A stretch of 13,205 bases of DNA. It comes from Thermodesulfobacteriales bacterium (lineage in GTDB: Bacteria > Desulfobacterota_D > UBA1144 > Nemesobacterales > UBA2774). The position numbers and the translations under genes were made by a program. The notes beneath the pieces are model-generated. The model ran no database searches. It was given only the letters and a program-made list of their open reading frames with translations, and was not told the origin of the DNA. The stretch is taken from assembly GCA_004525335.1 (NCBI GenBank), contig SPCL01000052.1:1-13205 (forward strand). Reading direction: 5' to 3'. Numbering within the stretch: the first letter of the stretch is position 1; every line of letters starts with the position of its first letter. Below, piece by piece: positions 1 to 6,864 of the stretch.

Positions 1-1300
1 CAGCTGATACAATTTCTTTGTCTATATGAGAATACTTATTCTCTAGACGCTCTTTACCCTGGAGAATCACATACCTAGCTATATCAAGAATTTCCTGAGT
101 GGACCTATAATTTGAAGTAATTGTTACTATCTTTGTTTCAGAGTAGGTATCAGTGAAATTGAGAATATTAGACAGCTCTGCACCTTGAAATTTATATATA
201 GCCTGATCATCATCTCCAACTGCCATAATATTGGGGATACGATCTGACTCATCGTAGATTGTGATTTGATTTATTAGTTTCATCTGTGCATCGTTGGTGT
301 CTTGAAACTCATCAACAAGAATATATTCGTATCTATCCTGTAGTTCATACTTCAATGAGTTGTTTTCTTCTATTCCGCTTATCGCATTTAAGATCATGTC
401 ATCAAAATCGTAATATCTTCTTTCGTACATAAGCATTTGATATTTCTCATATACATCTGCTAGGGAGAAGAGCTTCTCTAAATACTTAGTATCCTTAAGT
501 TCCTGATTTCCAGAGTCATCTTTCGTGGTTTTATCCCTTTTCCATTCGGAGAGAGGTGTATTTTTACCCAACATAGAAACATTTTCCATTGCTTCTTCTA
601 ATGAACTTTTAAGTATTTTGGGTATTGATTGAAGATTTAAAGATATTGCATAACCAAGATCAACCGGCTTTAGGTTTTCAATAAAACATTCAATTGAACC
701 AATTAGCTTATTACTAATTCTTTGTGAAAAAATTGAGTGAATCGATGGGTTTAAGGATTCTAGAGATTTTTTATTTATAGCAAGGATGTTTCTAAATTCA
801 TCAGGTGTAATACCAGCTTTTTTTAATTCGCCAATAACGGACTTAATATCTTTTAAGTAAACATATCCACCCTCAGGATGTAGGTTGCCCAAATCATTAT
901 CATATGGTAGCTCAGTAAGAATTTCCTCTAATATCTCTATCTGAGAAACATCATCGACAGGGTTAAATGTCATCCCTTTGTAAAAATATTCAGGGTAGGT
1001 GCTGATAATATCAACACCAAAACTATGAAAGGTATTTATTGCTACTTTGTAAGCATCGCGTCCTATAAGTTTCGTAAGTCTTTCCCGCATATTATATGCA
1101 GCAGATGTAGTGAAGGTCAGACAAAGTATGTTTTTAGGAGCTGTATCCGTTTTTCTGAGAATATTGGCTACTCTAAGACTAAGTATTTCAGTTTTGCCAG
1201 TTCCGGGCCCAGCTACTACTAATAGAGGGCCATAGATAGAATCAACGGCATCTTTTTGTTCTGGATTAAGATTTGAATAGCGTTCTTCAAAAGTTGTCAT
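1..1300 (-). CDS. UvrD/Rep-family (SF1A) ATP-dependent DNA helicase, N-terminal part
   Basis: This gene is open at the left edge, so only the first 433 residues are visible. Starting at ATG (1298-1300), the translation begins MTTFEERYSNLNPEQKDAV, which contains the Q-motif-like LNPEQ (11-15). The Walker A is AGPGTGKTE (30-38). NTFHSFG follows near residue 89, the Walker B box VDEFQDTN lies near 329-336, GDDDQAIYKFQGA near 362-374 and the motif IV NYRST near 397-401. This order is that of superfamily 1A 3'-5' helicases (UvrD, PcrA, Rep), which unwind DNA in repair or replication restart. About 230 residues between the Ia/Ib motifs and Walker B form an insert with little recognisable sequence (1B subdomain). 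A good Shine-Dalgarno, GAGGTG, lies 7 nt before the ATG. The C-terminal half and any nuclease domain fall outside. It lies on the integrase side of the tRNA-Ala gene, so it may be island cargo. The family call is firm; the subfamily is open. Confidence 0.93.
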   Translation of the reverse strand, partial: MTTFEERYSNLNPEQKDAVDSIYGPLLVVAGPGTGKTEILSLRVANILRKTDTAPKNILCLTFTTSAAYNMRERLTKLIGRDAYKVAINTFHSFGVDIISTYPEYFYKGMTFNPVDDVSQIEILEEILTELPYDNDLGNLHPEGGYVYLKDIKSVIGELKKAGITPDEFRNILAINKKSLESLNPSIHSIFSQRISNKLIGSIECFIENLKPVDLGYAISLNLQSIPKILKSSLEEAMENVSMLGKNTPLSEWKRDKTTKDDSGNQELKDTKYLEKLFSLADVYEKYQMLMYERRYYDFDDMILNAISGIEENNSLKYELQDRYEYILVDEFQDTNDAQMKLINQITIYDESDRIPNIMAVGDDDQAIYKFQGAELSNILNFTDTYSETKIVTITSNYRSTQEILDIARYVILQGKERLENKYSHIDKEIVSA

Positions 1301-1403
1301 TATATATCACCTCTATTCGTGTTTAGATTCTCTGTTTAAACAATAACGTTCAAGACACCAAACTAACATTTTTTTACTACTTTTTCATTTTGCACATTGA
1401 AAT

Positions 1404-1450
1404 GGTCAAATACTGTCCATCTAACTTATTAGTCTTTTTGACCTGACCCC
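1404..1450. repeat. Inverted repeat with a GACCTGACCCC tail, possible mobile-element end or REP-like remnant
   Basis: GGTCAAA (1404-1410) and TTTGACC (1437-1443) are perfect 7-bp inverted arms 26 nt apart. The right arm runs straight into TGACCCC (1444-1450). From memory, GGGGTCAGGTC-type sequences often flank REP-associated (IS200-like) transposase genes in Gram-negative genomes, so this could be an end of such an element. No transposase is visible here. The resemblance is suggestive only. Confidence 0.3.
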
Positions 1451-1551
1451 CTATAATAGGTACACAAGTTAGGCATAAAAAGCCTATAAGCAGTGGATCA
1501 TGAGAATGGCAAGTAGGCAATTCATTCTTAAAATTCCAACTTAATTTGTTC

Positions 1552-1580
1552 TTGACAAAAGGGGAGCAGTACAGTACAAA
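1552..1580 (+). promoter_or_regulatory. Weak sigma-70-like promoter candidate
   Basis: A perfect -35 TTGACA (1552-1557) is followed after 17 nt by TACAAA (1575-1580), a 4/6 match to the -10 consensus. It would transcribe toward the small ORF at 1687. Such matches arise by chance in AT-rich spacers, so this is a candidate only. Confidence 0.25.
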
Positions 1581-1686
1581 CACATGAGTAAGAATAGTGA
1601 GTTCTCAAAATACAGCGACAACCACGTAGGTACAGGAAGTTTAGTAGTCAAGACAGTGATTATATTAATTGGTAAGGAGGTGTTAA

Positions 1687-1812
1687 ATGAATAACACAAA
1701 ACTATTAGCATTTGGCTTAACCTTTACTATCCTGTGGGCACTCCTCTGGGTTGTGGTTAACCTAGCTTTTGCTGATGACTCTAAAAACAACTATGAGATA
1801 TGCTCATCCTGA
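1687..1812 (+). CDS. Small secretion-signal-like ORF (41 aa), possibly a truncated gene
   Basis: I do not recognise this ORF. A very strong Shine-Dalgarno, AAGGAGGTG, sits 4 nt before ATG 1687. The peptide has a Lys at position 5 and a hydrophobic stretch (about residues 6-29, WALLWVVVNLAFA). It could be cleaved after Ala29 (AFA, then DDS). That is the plan of a signal peptide or a single membrane anchor. After the cleavage site only about 12 residues remain before TGA 1810-1812. In the +1 frame the same DNA encodes an integrase C-terminus (1766-1906), so the end of this ORF is probably integrase DNA read out of frame. It may be the start of a secreted protein gene broken by a recombination junction near 1765-1780. 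Expression is plausible from the ribosome binding site; function is unknown. Confidence 0.35.
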   Translation: MNNTKLLAFGLTFTILWALLWVVVNLAFADDSKNNYEICSS

Positions 1813-1906
1813 GGATACATTAAAAGACGCTGTAGAGGCACTTGCGACTTATAATCCAGATTCATTTACTGACATATCCACTGACTTGGCTGAATTGGAG
1901 AATTGA
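1766..1906 (+). pseudogene. Tyrosine recombinase (phage/island integrase) C-terminal stub
   Basis: Reading from just after TAG 1763-1765 to TGA 1904-1906 gives a peptide containing SLKTTMRYAHPEDTLKDAVE-type sequence (the first Ser comes only in the other frame). The run TLKTTMRYAHP followed by LKDAVEALATY matches the end of tyrosine integrases, where the family pattern is LGHxSxxTTMRYAHLxPEHLxxAV. The Tyr encoded at 1799-1801 would be the catalytic nucleophile. Everything upstream is missing, including the HxLRH box and the catalytic Arg residues, and no start codon with a ribosome binding site serves this frame. It is therefore a non-functional remnant. Its stop lies 27 bp from the CCA end of tRNA-Ala, the usual place for an integrase next to its attachment site. 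The family call rests on a short match. Confidence 0.65.
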
Positions 1907-1933
1907 GAGAGTGTTGTAAGTCCCTGTAATCAT

Positions 1934-2009
1934 TGGTGGAGCCGATCGGGATCGAACCGACGACCTCATGAATGCCATTCATGCGCTCTCCCAGCTGAGC
2001 TACGGCCCC
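1934..2009 (-). tRNA. tRNA-Ala (anticodon GGC)
   Basis: The 76-nt minus-strand sequence folds as a full cloverleaf. The acceptor stem is GGGGCCG / CGGCTCC and includes the G3:U70 pair that marks alanine tRNAs. The D arm is GCTC / GAGC. The anticodon stem is CATGA / TCATG with loop ATGGCAT, placing anticodon GGC at positions 34-36 (window 1974-1976). The T arm contains GGTTCGATCC, and CCA is encoded (1934-1936). It delivers alanine to GCC/GCU codons. A good promoter lies upstream at 2023-2051. Its 3' end faces the integrase stub, so it is a likely integration target. Confidence 0.97.
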
Positions 2010-2022
2010 ACGGATGCGTATT

Positions 2023-2051
2023 AATTTAAGTCCGGTTGTATTCAATGTCAA
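2023..2051 (-). promoter_or_regulatory. Sigma-70-type promoter of tRNA-Ala
   Basis: On the minus strand a perfect -35 TTGACA (2046-2051) is separated by 17 nt from TAAATT (2023-2028), a 4/6 match to the -10 box. Transcription would begin about 7 nt later, near 2016, giving a short leader before the mature tRNA 5' end at 2009. The spacing and position make this convincing. Confidence 0.7.
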
Positions 2052-2062
2052 ATAAAATAATG

Positions 2063-2068
2063 TATAAT
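2063..2068 (+). promoter_or_regulatory. Probable -10 box for hom-ntrB-ntrC
   Basis: TATAAT is perfect and places the predicted start about 43 nt before the hom ATG. The -35 region (about 2040-2045, ATTCAA) is poor and lies next to the -35 box of the divergent tRNA promoter (2046-2051). The two promoters would therefore sit nearly back to back. Confidence 0.5.
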
Positions 2069-2117
2069 TCCTAATTCAAAACCTTCTGATAATACCTTGT
2101 GAAATAAGGAGATTTAT

Positions 2118-3419
2118 ATGAGTGTAGTTAACATAGGCCTGATCGGAGCCGGAACTGTAGGCTGCGGCGTGATAAAAATACTTAATCAAAATAAAGAGAT
2201 TATTAAAAACAGAACCGGATTAACACTTAACCTAAAGAAGATTGCTGACAATGACCCGGGCAGAAAAAGGCCCGTTAAGCTCCCTAAAAAAAAGCTAACG
2301 TCTGATGCCTGGGATGTAATAAATGACGACTCTATAGACATAGTAATTGAACTTGTCGGGGGAACCACAATAGCCAAAGACTTCGTTCTGGAGGCTATTA
2401 AAAATGGTAAGCACGTTATTACAGCAAATAAAGCTTTACTAGCTCATCACGGGAAAACCATTTTCGGCGAAGCGGCTAAAAAGGGCGTAGAAGTTGGTTT
2501 TGAAGCGAGCGTTGGAGGTGGTATCCCGATTATAAAATCCACTCAGGAAAGCTACGCGGCAAACAATATCCTCTCGATTCACGGTATCATGAACGGAACT
2601 TCTAACTACATTCTTTCAACTATGACAGAGCATGGATACGAGTTTGAGGATGCGCTAAAAGAAGCGCAGGAAAAGGGATATGCTGAAGCAGATCCGTCAT
2701 TTGACATTGATGGAGTAGATGCTGCGCACAAACTCTCTATTCTCATCATGCTGTCTTTTGGGACATTTTTAGATTTCGACAAGATTCATGTAGAGGGTAT
2801 TAGAAATATAACTTCTCTGGATATCGCATATGCCGACGAACTCGGATATCAAATTAAGCTCCTCTCTATCGCCAAATCAAGAGAACAAGGCCTAGAAGCG
2901 GGTGTGTATCCCACTCTTGTTAAGAAAGGCACTCAGTTAGCTGATGTTTCAGGCGCCTTTAATGCAATATATGTTGTAGGTGACGCAGTTGGACCAACAA
3001 TGTTATATGGAATGGGCGCGGGAATGATGCCTACAGCAAGCGCAGTGGTCAGTGATGTTATCCATGTGGCCAAACATTTGAGCTTAGGAAACACTCATCC
3101 GGCCATGCCTCATCCATACAAGAGCAAAGGAAATTCATCGCTAATCAAAACTAGTGAAATATCAACTAAATATTATTTACGTTTTCAAGCAGCCGATATA
3201 CCAGGAATATTAGGAAATATCACAAGCTGTTTGGGCAAAAACAACATAAGTATTGAATCAGTGATTCAGAAAAGCAGACACCTAGGCGGAGGCGATGTGC
3301 CGATTGTAATAATGACACACGAAGCTAAGGAAAAAAACCTTGTATCCGCCCTTAAAGAAATCAGCAAATTCAAAGCTATTACCGGCAAAACCAACTTTAT
3401 CAGAATAGAAGAGCTTTAG
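2118..3419 (+). CDS. hom: Homoserine dehydrogenase with C-terminal ACT domain
   Basis: The enzyme reduces aspartate semialdehyde to homoserine with NAD(P)H, at the branch leading to threonine and methionine in the cytoplasm. At 433 residues it has the usual length for the single-function bacterial enzyme. The Rossmann motif GLIGAGTVGCG spans residues 7-17. TANKAL (102-107) carries the conserved Lys105. GIMNGTSNYIL (156-166) is the family signature. ADPSFDIDGVDAAHKL (191-206) carries the active-site Lys205. Residues from about 350 onward form a regulatory ACT domain (IPGILGNITSCL and onward), which in relatives binds threonine for feedback inhibition. The ATG is preceded by AAGGAG at 6 nt spacing. 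ntrB starts 10 nt after its stop, so it is probably the first gene of a three-gene transcript. Confidence 0.96.
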   Translation: MSVVNIGLIGAGTVGCGVIKILNQNKEIIKNRTGLTLNLKKIADNDPGRKRPVKLPKKKLTSDAWDVINDDSIDIVIELVGGTTIAKDFVLEAIKNGKHVITANKALLAHHGKTIFGEAAKKGVEVGFEASVGGGIPIIKSTQESYAANNILSIHGIMNGTSNYILSTMTEHGYEFEDALKEAQEKGYAEADPSFDIDGVDAAHKLSILIMLSFGTFLDFDKIHVEGIRNITSLDIAYADELGYQIKLLSIAKSREQGLEAGVYPTLVKKGTQLADVSGAFNAIYVVGDAVGPTMLYGMGAGMMPTASAVVSDVIHVAKHLSLGNTHPAMPHPYKSKGNSSLIKTSEISTKYYLRFQAADIPGILGNITSCLGKNNISIESVIQKSRHLGGGDVPIVIMTHEAKEKNLVSALKEISKFKAITGKTNFIRIEEL

Positions 3420-3429
3420 GTAGTCCTTA

Positions 3430-4506
3430 ATGACAAACACTGCAAGCTTGAAAAAAAAGGTTGATTATAAAGATATATTTGATTTGTTCCCTGAAAGTAT
3501 AATCATCCTTGATAAGAGCTTCTGTGTTTTGGATATGAACGACAATGCCGAAACTACTTTTAAGATTTCCAGAAAACAAACAATAGGAAAGAGCTCTAAT
3601 CTATTTATGCCTATTGAAATTGAGGAGCTTGCAAGAAGATCTCTAGAAGAAGAAAGGACTATATTTGGAGATGAGATCAACCCTATGTTAAGAGGTGGGG
3701 ATAAAATTTCTATTCAAGCAGTAGCATCTCCTTTATATACAAACACAGGCAAGATAGACGGCGTCATTATACAGATAAAAGATATGGCAAGCGCTAAATT
3801 TCTAAGCAGCAAGAGTACACAGGAATTATCTGCCTCAAGATTTGAAACCCTCATGCTTGGACTTGCACATGAACTCAAAAACCCACTTAGCGGCATTAGA
3901 GGAGCCGCCCAATTACTGGCGGGGGAGACTGAGAATATAGAAATTATTAAATGCGCACAAATAATAACAAAGGAAGCAGACAGACTAACTTCTTTACTAG
4001 ATTCACTAAAACAACTAGAACCCTTTGCCGAAGAGGTTTTCGAACCACTAGACATACATGACATTCTCATGGAAATCATATATCTTGAGTCATTGTCGGG
4101 TTCACAGAATAATGTTCAATATTCGCAGAACTTTGATATTACACTTCCTCCGATTCAAGGTGACAGAAACTCTCTGAAGCAAGTCTTTTTAAATCTGATC
4201 AAAAACGCCTCTCAGGCAATAGAAGGCAAAGGGAATATAATAGTTTCTACAAGATGGGTTACCGAGCATAGGCTCAAAGGTCAGAAAGCCATTTCTGTGG
4301 AAATCAAAGATGATGGAAATGGAATTCCTACAGAGTCTCTGGAAAAAATCTTTAGTCCCTTTTATACTACTAGAAAGGAAGGCTCCGGGTTAGGTTTATT
4401 TCTAGCATATCAGATCATAGCAAAACATGGCGGAGCTGTATTTGTTGAGAGTGAGCTAGGAAATGGTACTGTTTTTAAAGTATATCTCCCAGTGAATATA
4501 AATTAA
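3430..4506 (+). CDS. ntrB: NtrB-like PAS sensor histidine kinase
   Basis: This 358-residue protein has no membrane segment, so it should be a cytoplasmic kinase. A PAS domain occupies about residues 14-115. The phosphoacceptor box LAHELKNPLSGIRGAAQLL (145-163) centres on His147 and closely matches the NtrB form (HEIKNPLGGIRGAAQLL). The ATPase domain follows with the N box NLIKNASQAI (255-264), the G1 box DDGNGIP (294-300), the F box FSPFYTTR (308-315) and the G2 box GSGLGLFL (318-325). It should phosphorylate the regulator encoded next (4545). In NtrB families PII proteins control kinase and phosphatase balance according to nitrogen status. The start overlaps no gene; a weak ribosome site (TAGG) overlaps the hom stop codon. 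The nitrogen role is inferred from the H box and partner; a different signal is possible. Confidence 0.85.
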   Translation: MTNTASLKKKVDYKDIFDLFPESIIILDKSFCVLDMNDNAETTFKISRKQTIGKSSNLFMPIEIEELARRSLEEERTIFGDEINPMLRGGDKISIQAVASPLYTNTGKIDGVIIQIKDMASAKFLSSKSTQELSASRFETLMLGLAHELKNPLSGIRGAAQLLAGETENIEIIKCAQIITKEADRLTSLLDSLKQLEPFAEEVFEPLDIHDILMEIIYLESLSGSQNNVQYSQNFDITLPPIQGDRNSLKQVFLNLIKNASQAIEGKGNIIVSTRWVTEHRLKGQKAISVEIKDDGNGIPTESLEKIFSPFYTTRKEGSGLGLFLAYQIIAKHGGAVFVESELGNGTVFKVYLPVNIN

Positions 4507-4544
4507 CATTAGCTAGTCCACATTTACGATCGAATAGGAACAAA

Positions 4545-5981
4545 ATGAAAAAAAGAATCTTAGTCGTAGACGATGAAGAAAGTATAAGGTGGGTACTTGG
4601 TAAGTGCCTGGAGAAAGAAGGATACACAGTAGAGTTTGGAGAAAACGGCTCTCAGGGCATTGATAAAGCTTTATCGGGCAATTTTTCATCAATAATACTT
4701 GATATTACTATGCCGGATATGACCGGATTTGATGTATTAAACGAAATCAAATCCAAAGGTGTTGATTCCCCTGTAATAATTATCACAGCTAAAAATACGG
4801 TTAAAAATGCAATCGACGCTATGAAACAAGGCGCTTATGATTACATAGCCAAACCCTTTGATCTTGATGAAGTGAAAATTACCGTTGCAAGAGCTATAGA
4901 AAGCTACGAGAACTCTAAAAAATTAGGCTTGTTACTAGATGAAAACACTGAAATTGATACTCTTCAAGATATAGTAGGACAATCACAGGCAATGCTGAAT
5001 ATCTATAAAATGATAGGACGCGTCGCTGAAAGAGATATAACGGTTTTGGTAAATGGTGAAAGCGGAACGGGGAAAGAATTGGTTGCTAGAGCGATTCATA
5101 CCAACAGCATGAGAAGAGATAAGAAACTCGTTGCTGTAAATATTGCCGCCATCCCTAAAGAGCTTCTAGAAAGCGAACTATTCGGATATCAAAAAGGCGC
5201 TTTTACCGGTGCATCCATATCTAGACAGGGGCGTTTTGAAGAGGCTGACGGGGGCACGCTTCATCTTGATGAAATTGGCGACATGCCCCATGAGCTTCAA
5301 ACTAAACTGCTTCGTATACTGGAGGAGAAGAAACTCTACCGCCTAGGTAGTGAAAAACCTTCTCCAATAGATGTAAGAATAATAGCTTCGACTAATAAGA
5401 ACCTTGAGAAAGAGGTTGAAAACGGCAATTTCAGAGAAGATCTTTACTACAGATTAAACGCAATAACCATTAAAATACCGCCACTAAGAAACAGGGTTGA
5501 AGATATAATTCCACTTGCCGAACATTTTTTAAGCAAATATGGCAAAGAACTTGGTGTTGGCACAAGAACGCTCTCGGACAAAGCTAAGGAAACGATGACC
5601 GCCTACAATTGGCCTGGAAACGTAAGGGAATTAGAGAATATTATAAAGCGTATGTTAGTGCTGTCATCTGATACAGTTATCACTCGCGTAACACTACTTG
5701 ATGCAGCCCCACACCTTGAGGGAAAAGCAAGAGGGAGCCAGGAATCCCTAGACAGCTTGATAAGAGACGAGGTCAACTTCCTACTTGACAACCAAGATGA
5801 AGAATCCTCAGAGAAAGTCTATGAGACAATAATAAAGAAGGTTGAAAAACCACTTATTGAACTGGTACTTGAAATAACTAAAGGAAATAAGAAAAAAGCG
5901 GCTTTGATTCTGGGAATCAATAGAAATACACTTTCGAAAAAAATGGAAGAATTAGGATTTCAAGAAAAAGATAAAGAATAG
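4545..5981 (+). CDS. ntrC: NtrC-family sigma-54-dependent response regulator
   Basis: The 478-residue protein has the full NtrC order. The receiver domain (about 1-120) has DD at 9-10, phosphoacceptor Asp53 (LDITMPD), Thr81 and Lys103 (KPFD). The motif SIRWVL and the run KPFDLDEV are typical of NtrC itself. The AAA+ domain has Walker A GESGTGKE (171-178), ELFGYQKGAFTGA (211-223) with an intact GAFTGA loop that contacts sigma-54, and Walker B LHLDEIGDM (239-247). A Fis-type helix-turn-helix ends the protein (about 440-475, KKKAALILGINRNTLSKKM). Phosphorylated by the neighbouring kinase, it should bind enhancers and open sigma-54 promoters. The ATG follows AGGA at 6 nt. It is separated from ntrB by 38 nt. 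No clear sigma-54 promoter was found by eye in this window, so its targets are elsewhere. Confidence 0.9.
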   Translation: MKKRILVVDDEESIRWVLGKCLEKEGYTVEFGENGSQGIDKALSGNFSSIILDITMPDMTGFDVLNEIKSKGVDSPVIIITAKNTVKNAIDAMKQGAYDYIAKPFDLDEVKITVARAIESYENSKKLGLLLDENTEIDTLQDIVGQSQAMLNIYKMIGRVAERDITVLVNGESGTGKELVARAIHTNSMRRDKKLVAVNIAAIPKELLESELFGYQKGAFTGASISRQGRFEEADGGTLHLDEIGDMPHELQTKLLRILEEKKLYRLGSEKPSPIDVRIIASTNKNLEKEVENGNFREDLYYRLNAITIKIPPLRNRVEDIIPLAEHFLSKYGKELGVGTRTLSDKAKETMTAYNWPGNVRELENIIKRMLVLSSDTVITRVTLLDAAPHLEGKARGSQESLDSLIRDEVNFLLDNQDEESSEKVYETIIKKVEKPLIELVLEITKGNKKKAALILGINRNTLSKKMEELGFQEKDKE

Positions 5982-5991
5982 ATAATATTCA

Positions 5992-6666
5992 TTATTTAGA
6001 TTTCTTAAATCTTTCCATACTCTCAAGACTTTGTTTGGCGGCTTCCTGTTCTGCCTGTTTTTTGTTTCTACCCACACCCTTACCAAAAGATTTTCTTCCC
6101 AACCTTACTTCAATATGAAAGTTCTTATCATGTGGTGGGCCCTCTTCGAGAACTACTTTGTACTTAGGCACTTTCTTAAACTCCCTTTGTGCTACTTCCT
6201 GAAGCTTAGTCTTATAGTCTTTAAATATTTCCTCATCGCCATTTAGGCAGTTCTTGAGCAACGTCGTAATAATCTTAGAGACTCTCCTATAACCACCGTC
6301 GATAAAAATTGCGCCTATTACCGCCTCAAAAGTACCCGATATATTAGATTCCCTTTCCCTCCCACCGGTATTCTCTTCGCCTTTTCCTAAGAGTACTTGT
6401 TTATCAATTTTCAGCTCTCGCGCTAAATGGGCGAAATTCATCCTGCTGACTATGGAACTCCTCATCTTGGAGAGCTTCCCCTCAGAAGCGTCAGGGTAAC
6501 GTTTATATAAAACATGGGCTACTATGAAACCTAAAACCGCGTCCCCGAGAAACTCAAGCCTCTCATTACTTTCTACTGAAGTTTCATTAGCATAAGAACT
6601 ATGAGTGAGTGCAGTTTTAAGGAGTTCTAGGTCTTTAAACTTATAATCGAGCTTTTTTTCAATCAT
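5992..6666 (-). CDS. rnc: Ribonuclease III
   Basis: The enzyme cuts double-stranded RNA for rRNA and mRNA processing. At 224 residues it has the normal length: nuclease domain about 1-145 and double-stranded-RNA-binding domain about 152-220 (YKTKLQEVAQ, then NKKQAEQEAAKQSL). The signature NERLEFLGDAVLG spans 34-46, with Glu38 and Asp42 of the metal site. FEAVIGAIFIDGG (113-125) supplies Glu114. The Asp normally three residues before that Glu (E. coli Asp114, Aquifex Asp107) is Gly111 here, read from codon GGT. The start ATG 6664-6666 has no clear Shine-Dalgarno. The gene converges on ntrC with 10 nt between stop codons. The usual partner era is not visible. Confidence 0.95.
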   Translation of the reverse strand: MIEKKLDYKFKDLELLKTALTHSSYANETSVESNERLEFLGDAVLGFIVAHVLYKRYPDASEGKLSKMRSSIVSRMNFAHLARELKIDKQVLLGKGEENTGGRERESNISGTFEAVIGAIFIDGGYRRVSKIITTLLKNCLNGDEEIFKDYKTKLQEVAQREFKKVPKYKVVLEEGPPHDKNFHIEVRLGRKSFGKGVGRNKKQAEQEAAKQSLESMERFKKSK

Positions 6667-6815
6667 TGAGGTAAAAAATTATCATTAAGCGGAGTGAAAA
6701 TCAATATTAGACAAAATCAAAGCATTAGAGAACTTACAGCACTTCATATTTAAACCGTATTGCTAGAGCAAATTTCCAGGAGAAATTTAATTAAAGCAAA
6801 CAAAAAATCCTTCGG

Positions 6816-6821
6816 TATAAT
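6816..6821 (+). promoter_or_regulatory. Probable -10 box for the SIMPL-domain gene
   Basis: A perfect TATAAT lies 43 nt before the ATG at 6865, in the 198-bp divergent spacer between rnc and the SIMPL gene. The -35 region at the 17-nt spacing reads AAAGCA and is weak. No clear promoter for rnc was found on the other strand of this spacer. Confidence 0.45.
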
Positions 6822-6864
6822 ATCAATAAAAGTATTAGCAATAAATTCTGCTATGAGGTGAAAT

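Larger units (their letters stand above)
1301..1686. other. Gene-poor junction between helicase and integrase stub
   Basis: I find no gene I can support in these 386 bases. Short open frames exist (minus 1377-1583; plus 1584-1694, 36 codons without a ribosome binding site) but have no family resemblance. The stretch holds an inverted repeat at 1404-1443, a palindromic CCTAT-A-ATAGG at 1450-1460 that contains a TATAAT, and a weak plus-strand promoter candidate at 1552-1580. Its patchwork look fits decayed mobile DNA next to a tRNA. Confidence 0.5.

Noticed and set aside
1471..1487. TAGGC-ATAAAAA-GCCTA hairpin as a terminator
   Set aside because: Only a 5-bp stem with no T-run after it on either strand.
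1377..1583. Minus-strand open frame of 68 codons in the junction region
   Set aside because: No ribosome site, no family resemblance, and it crosses the inverted repeat at 1404-1443.
1584..1694. Plus-strand 36-codon ORF overlapping the start of the small ORF at 1687
   Set aside because: No Shine-Dalgarno precedes it, and the upstream -10 candidate would start transcription at about its own ATG; too little to call a gene.
1866..2051. Minus-strand open frame of 61 codons covering the tRNA
   Set aside because: It is the tRNA-Ala gene read as protein; the GGERMNGIHEVVGSIPIGST-like translation is a familiar tRNA artefact.
3714..4079. Minus-strand open frame of 121 codons inside ntrB
   Set aside because: Serine-rich shadow of the kinase coding strand with no start signal or homology.
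5998..6014. AGATTT-CTT-AAATCT hairpin with a short T-run as an ntrC terminator
   Set aside because: The stem is almost all A-T, lies within the rnc coding end, and is followed by only a few T; too weak to call.
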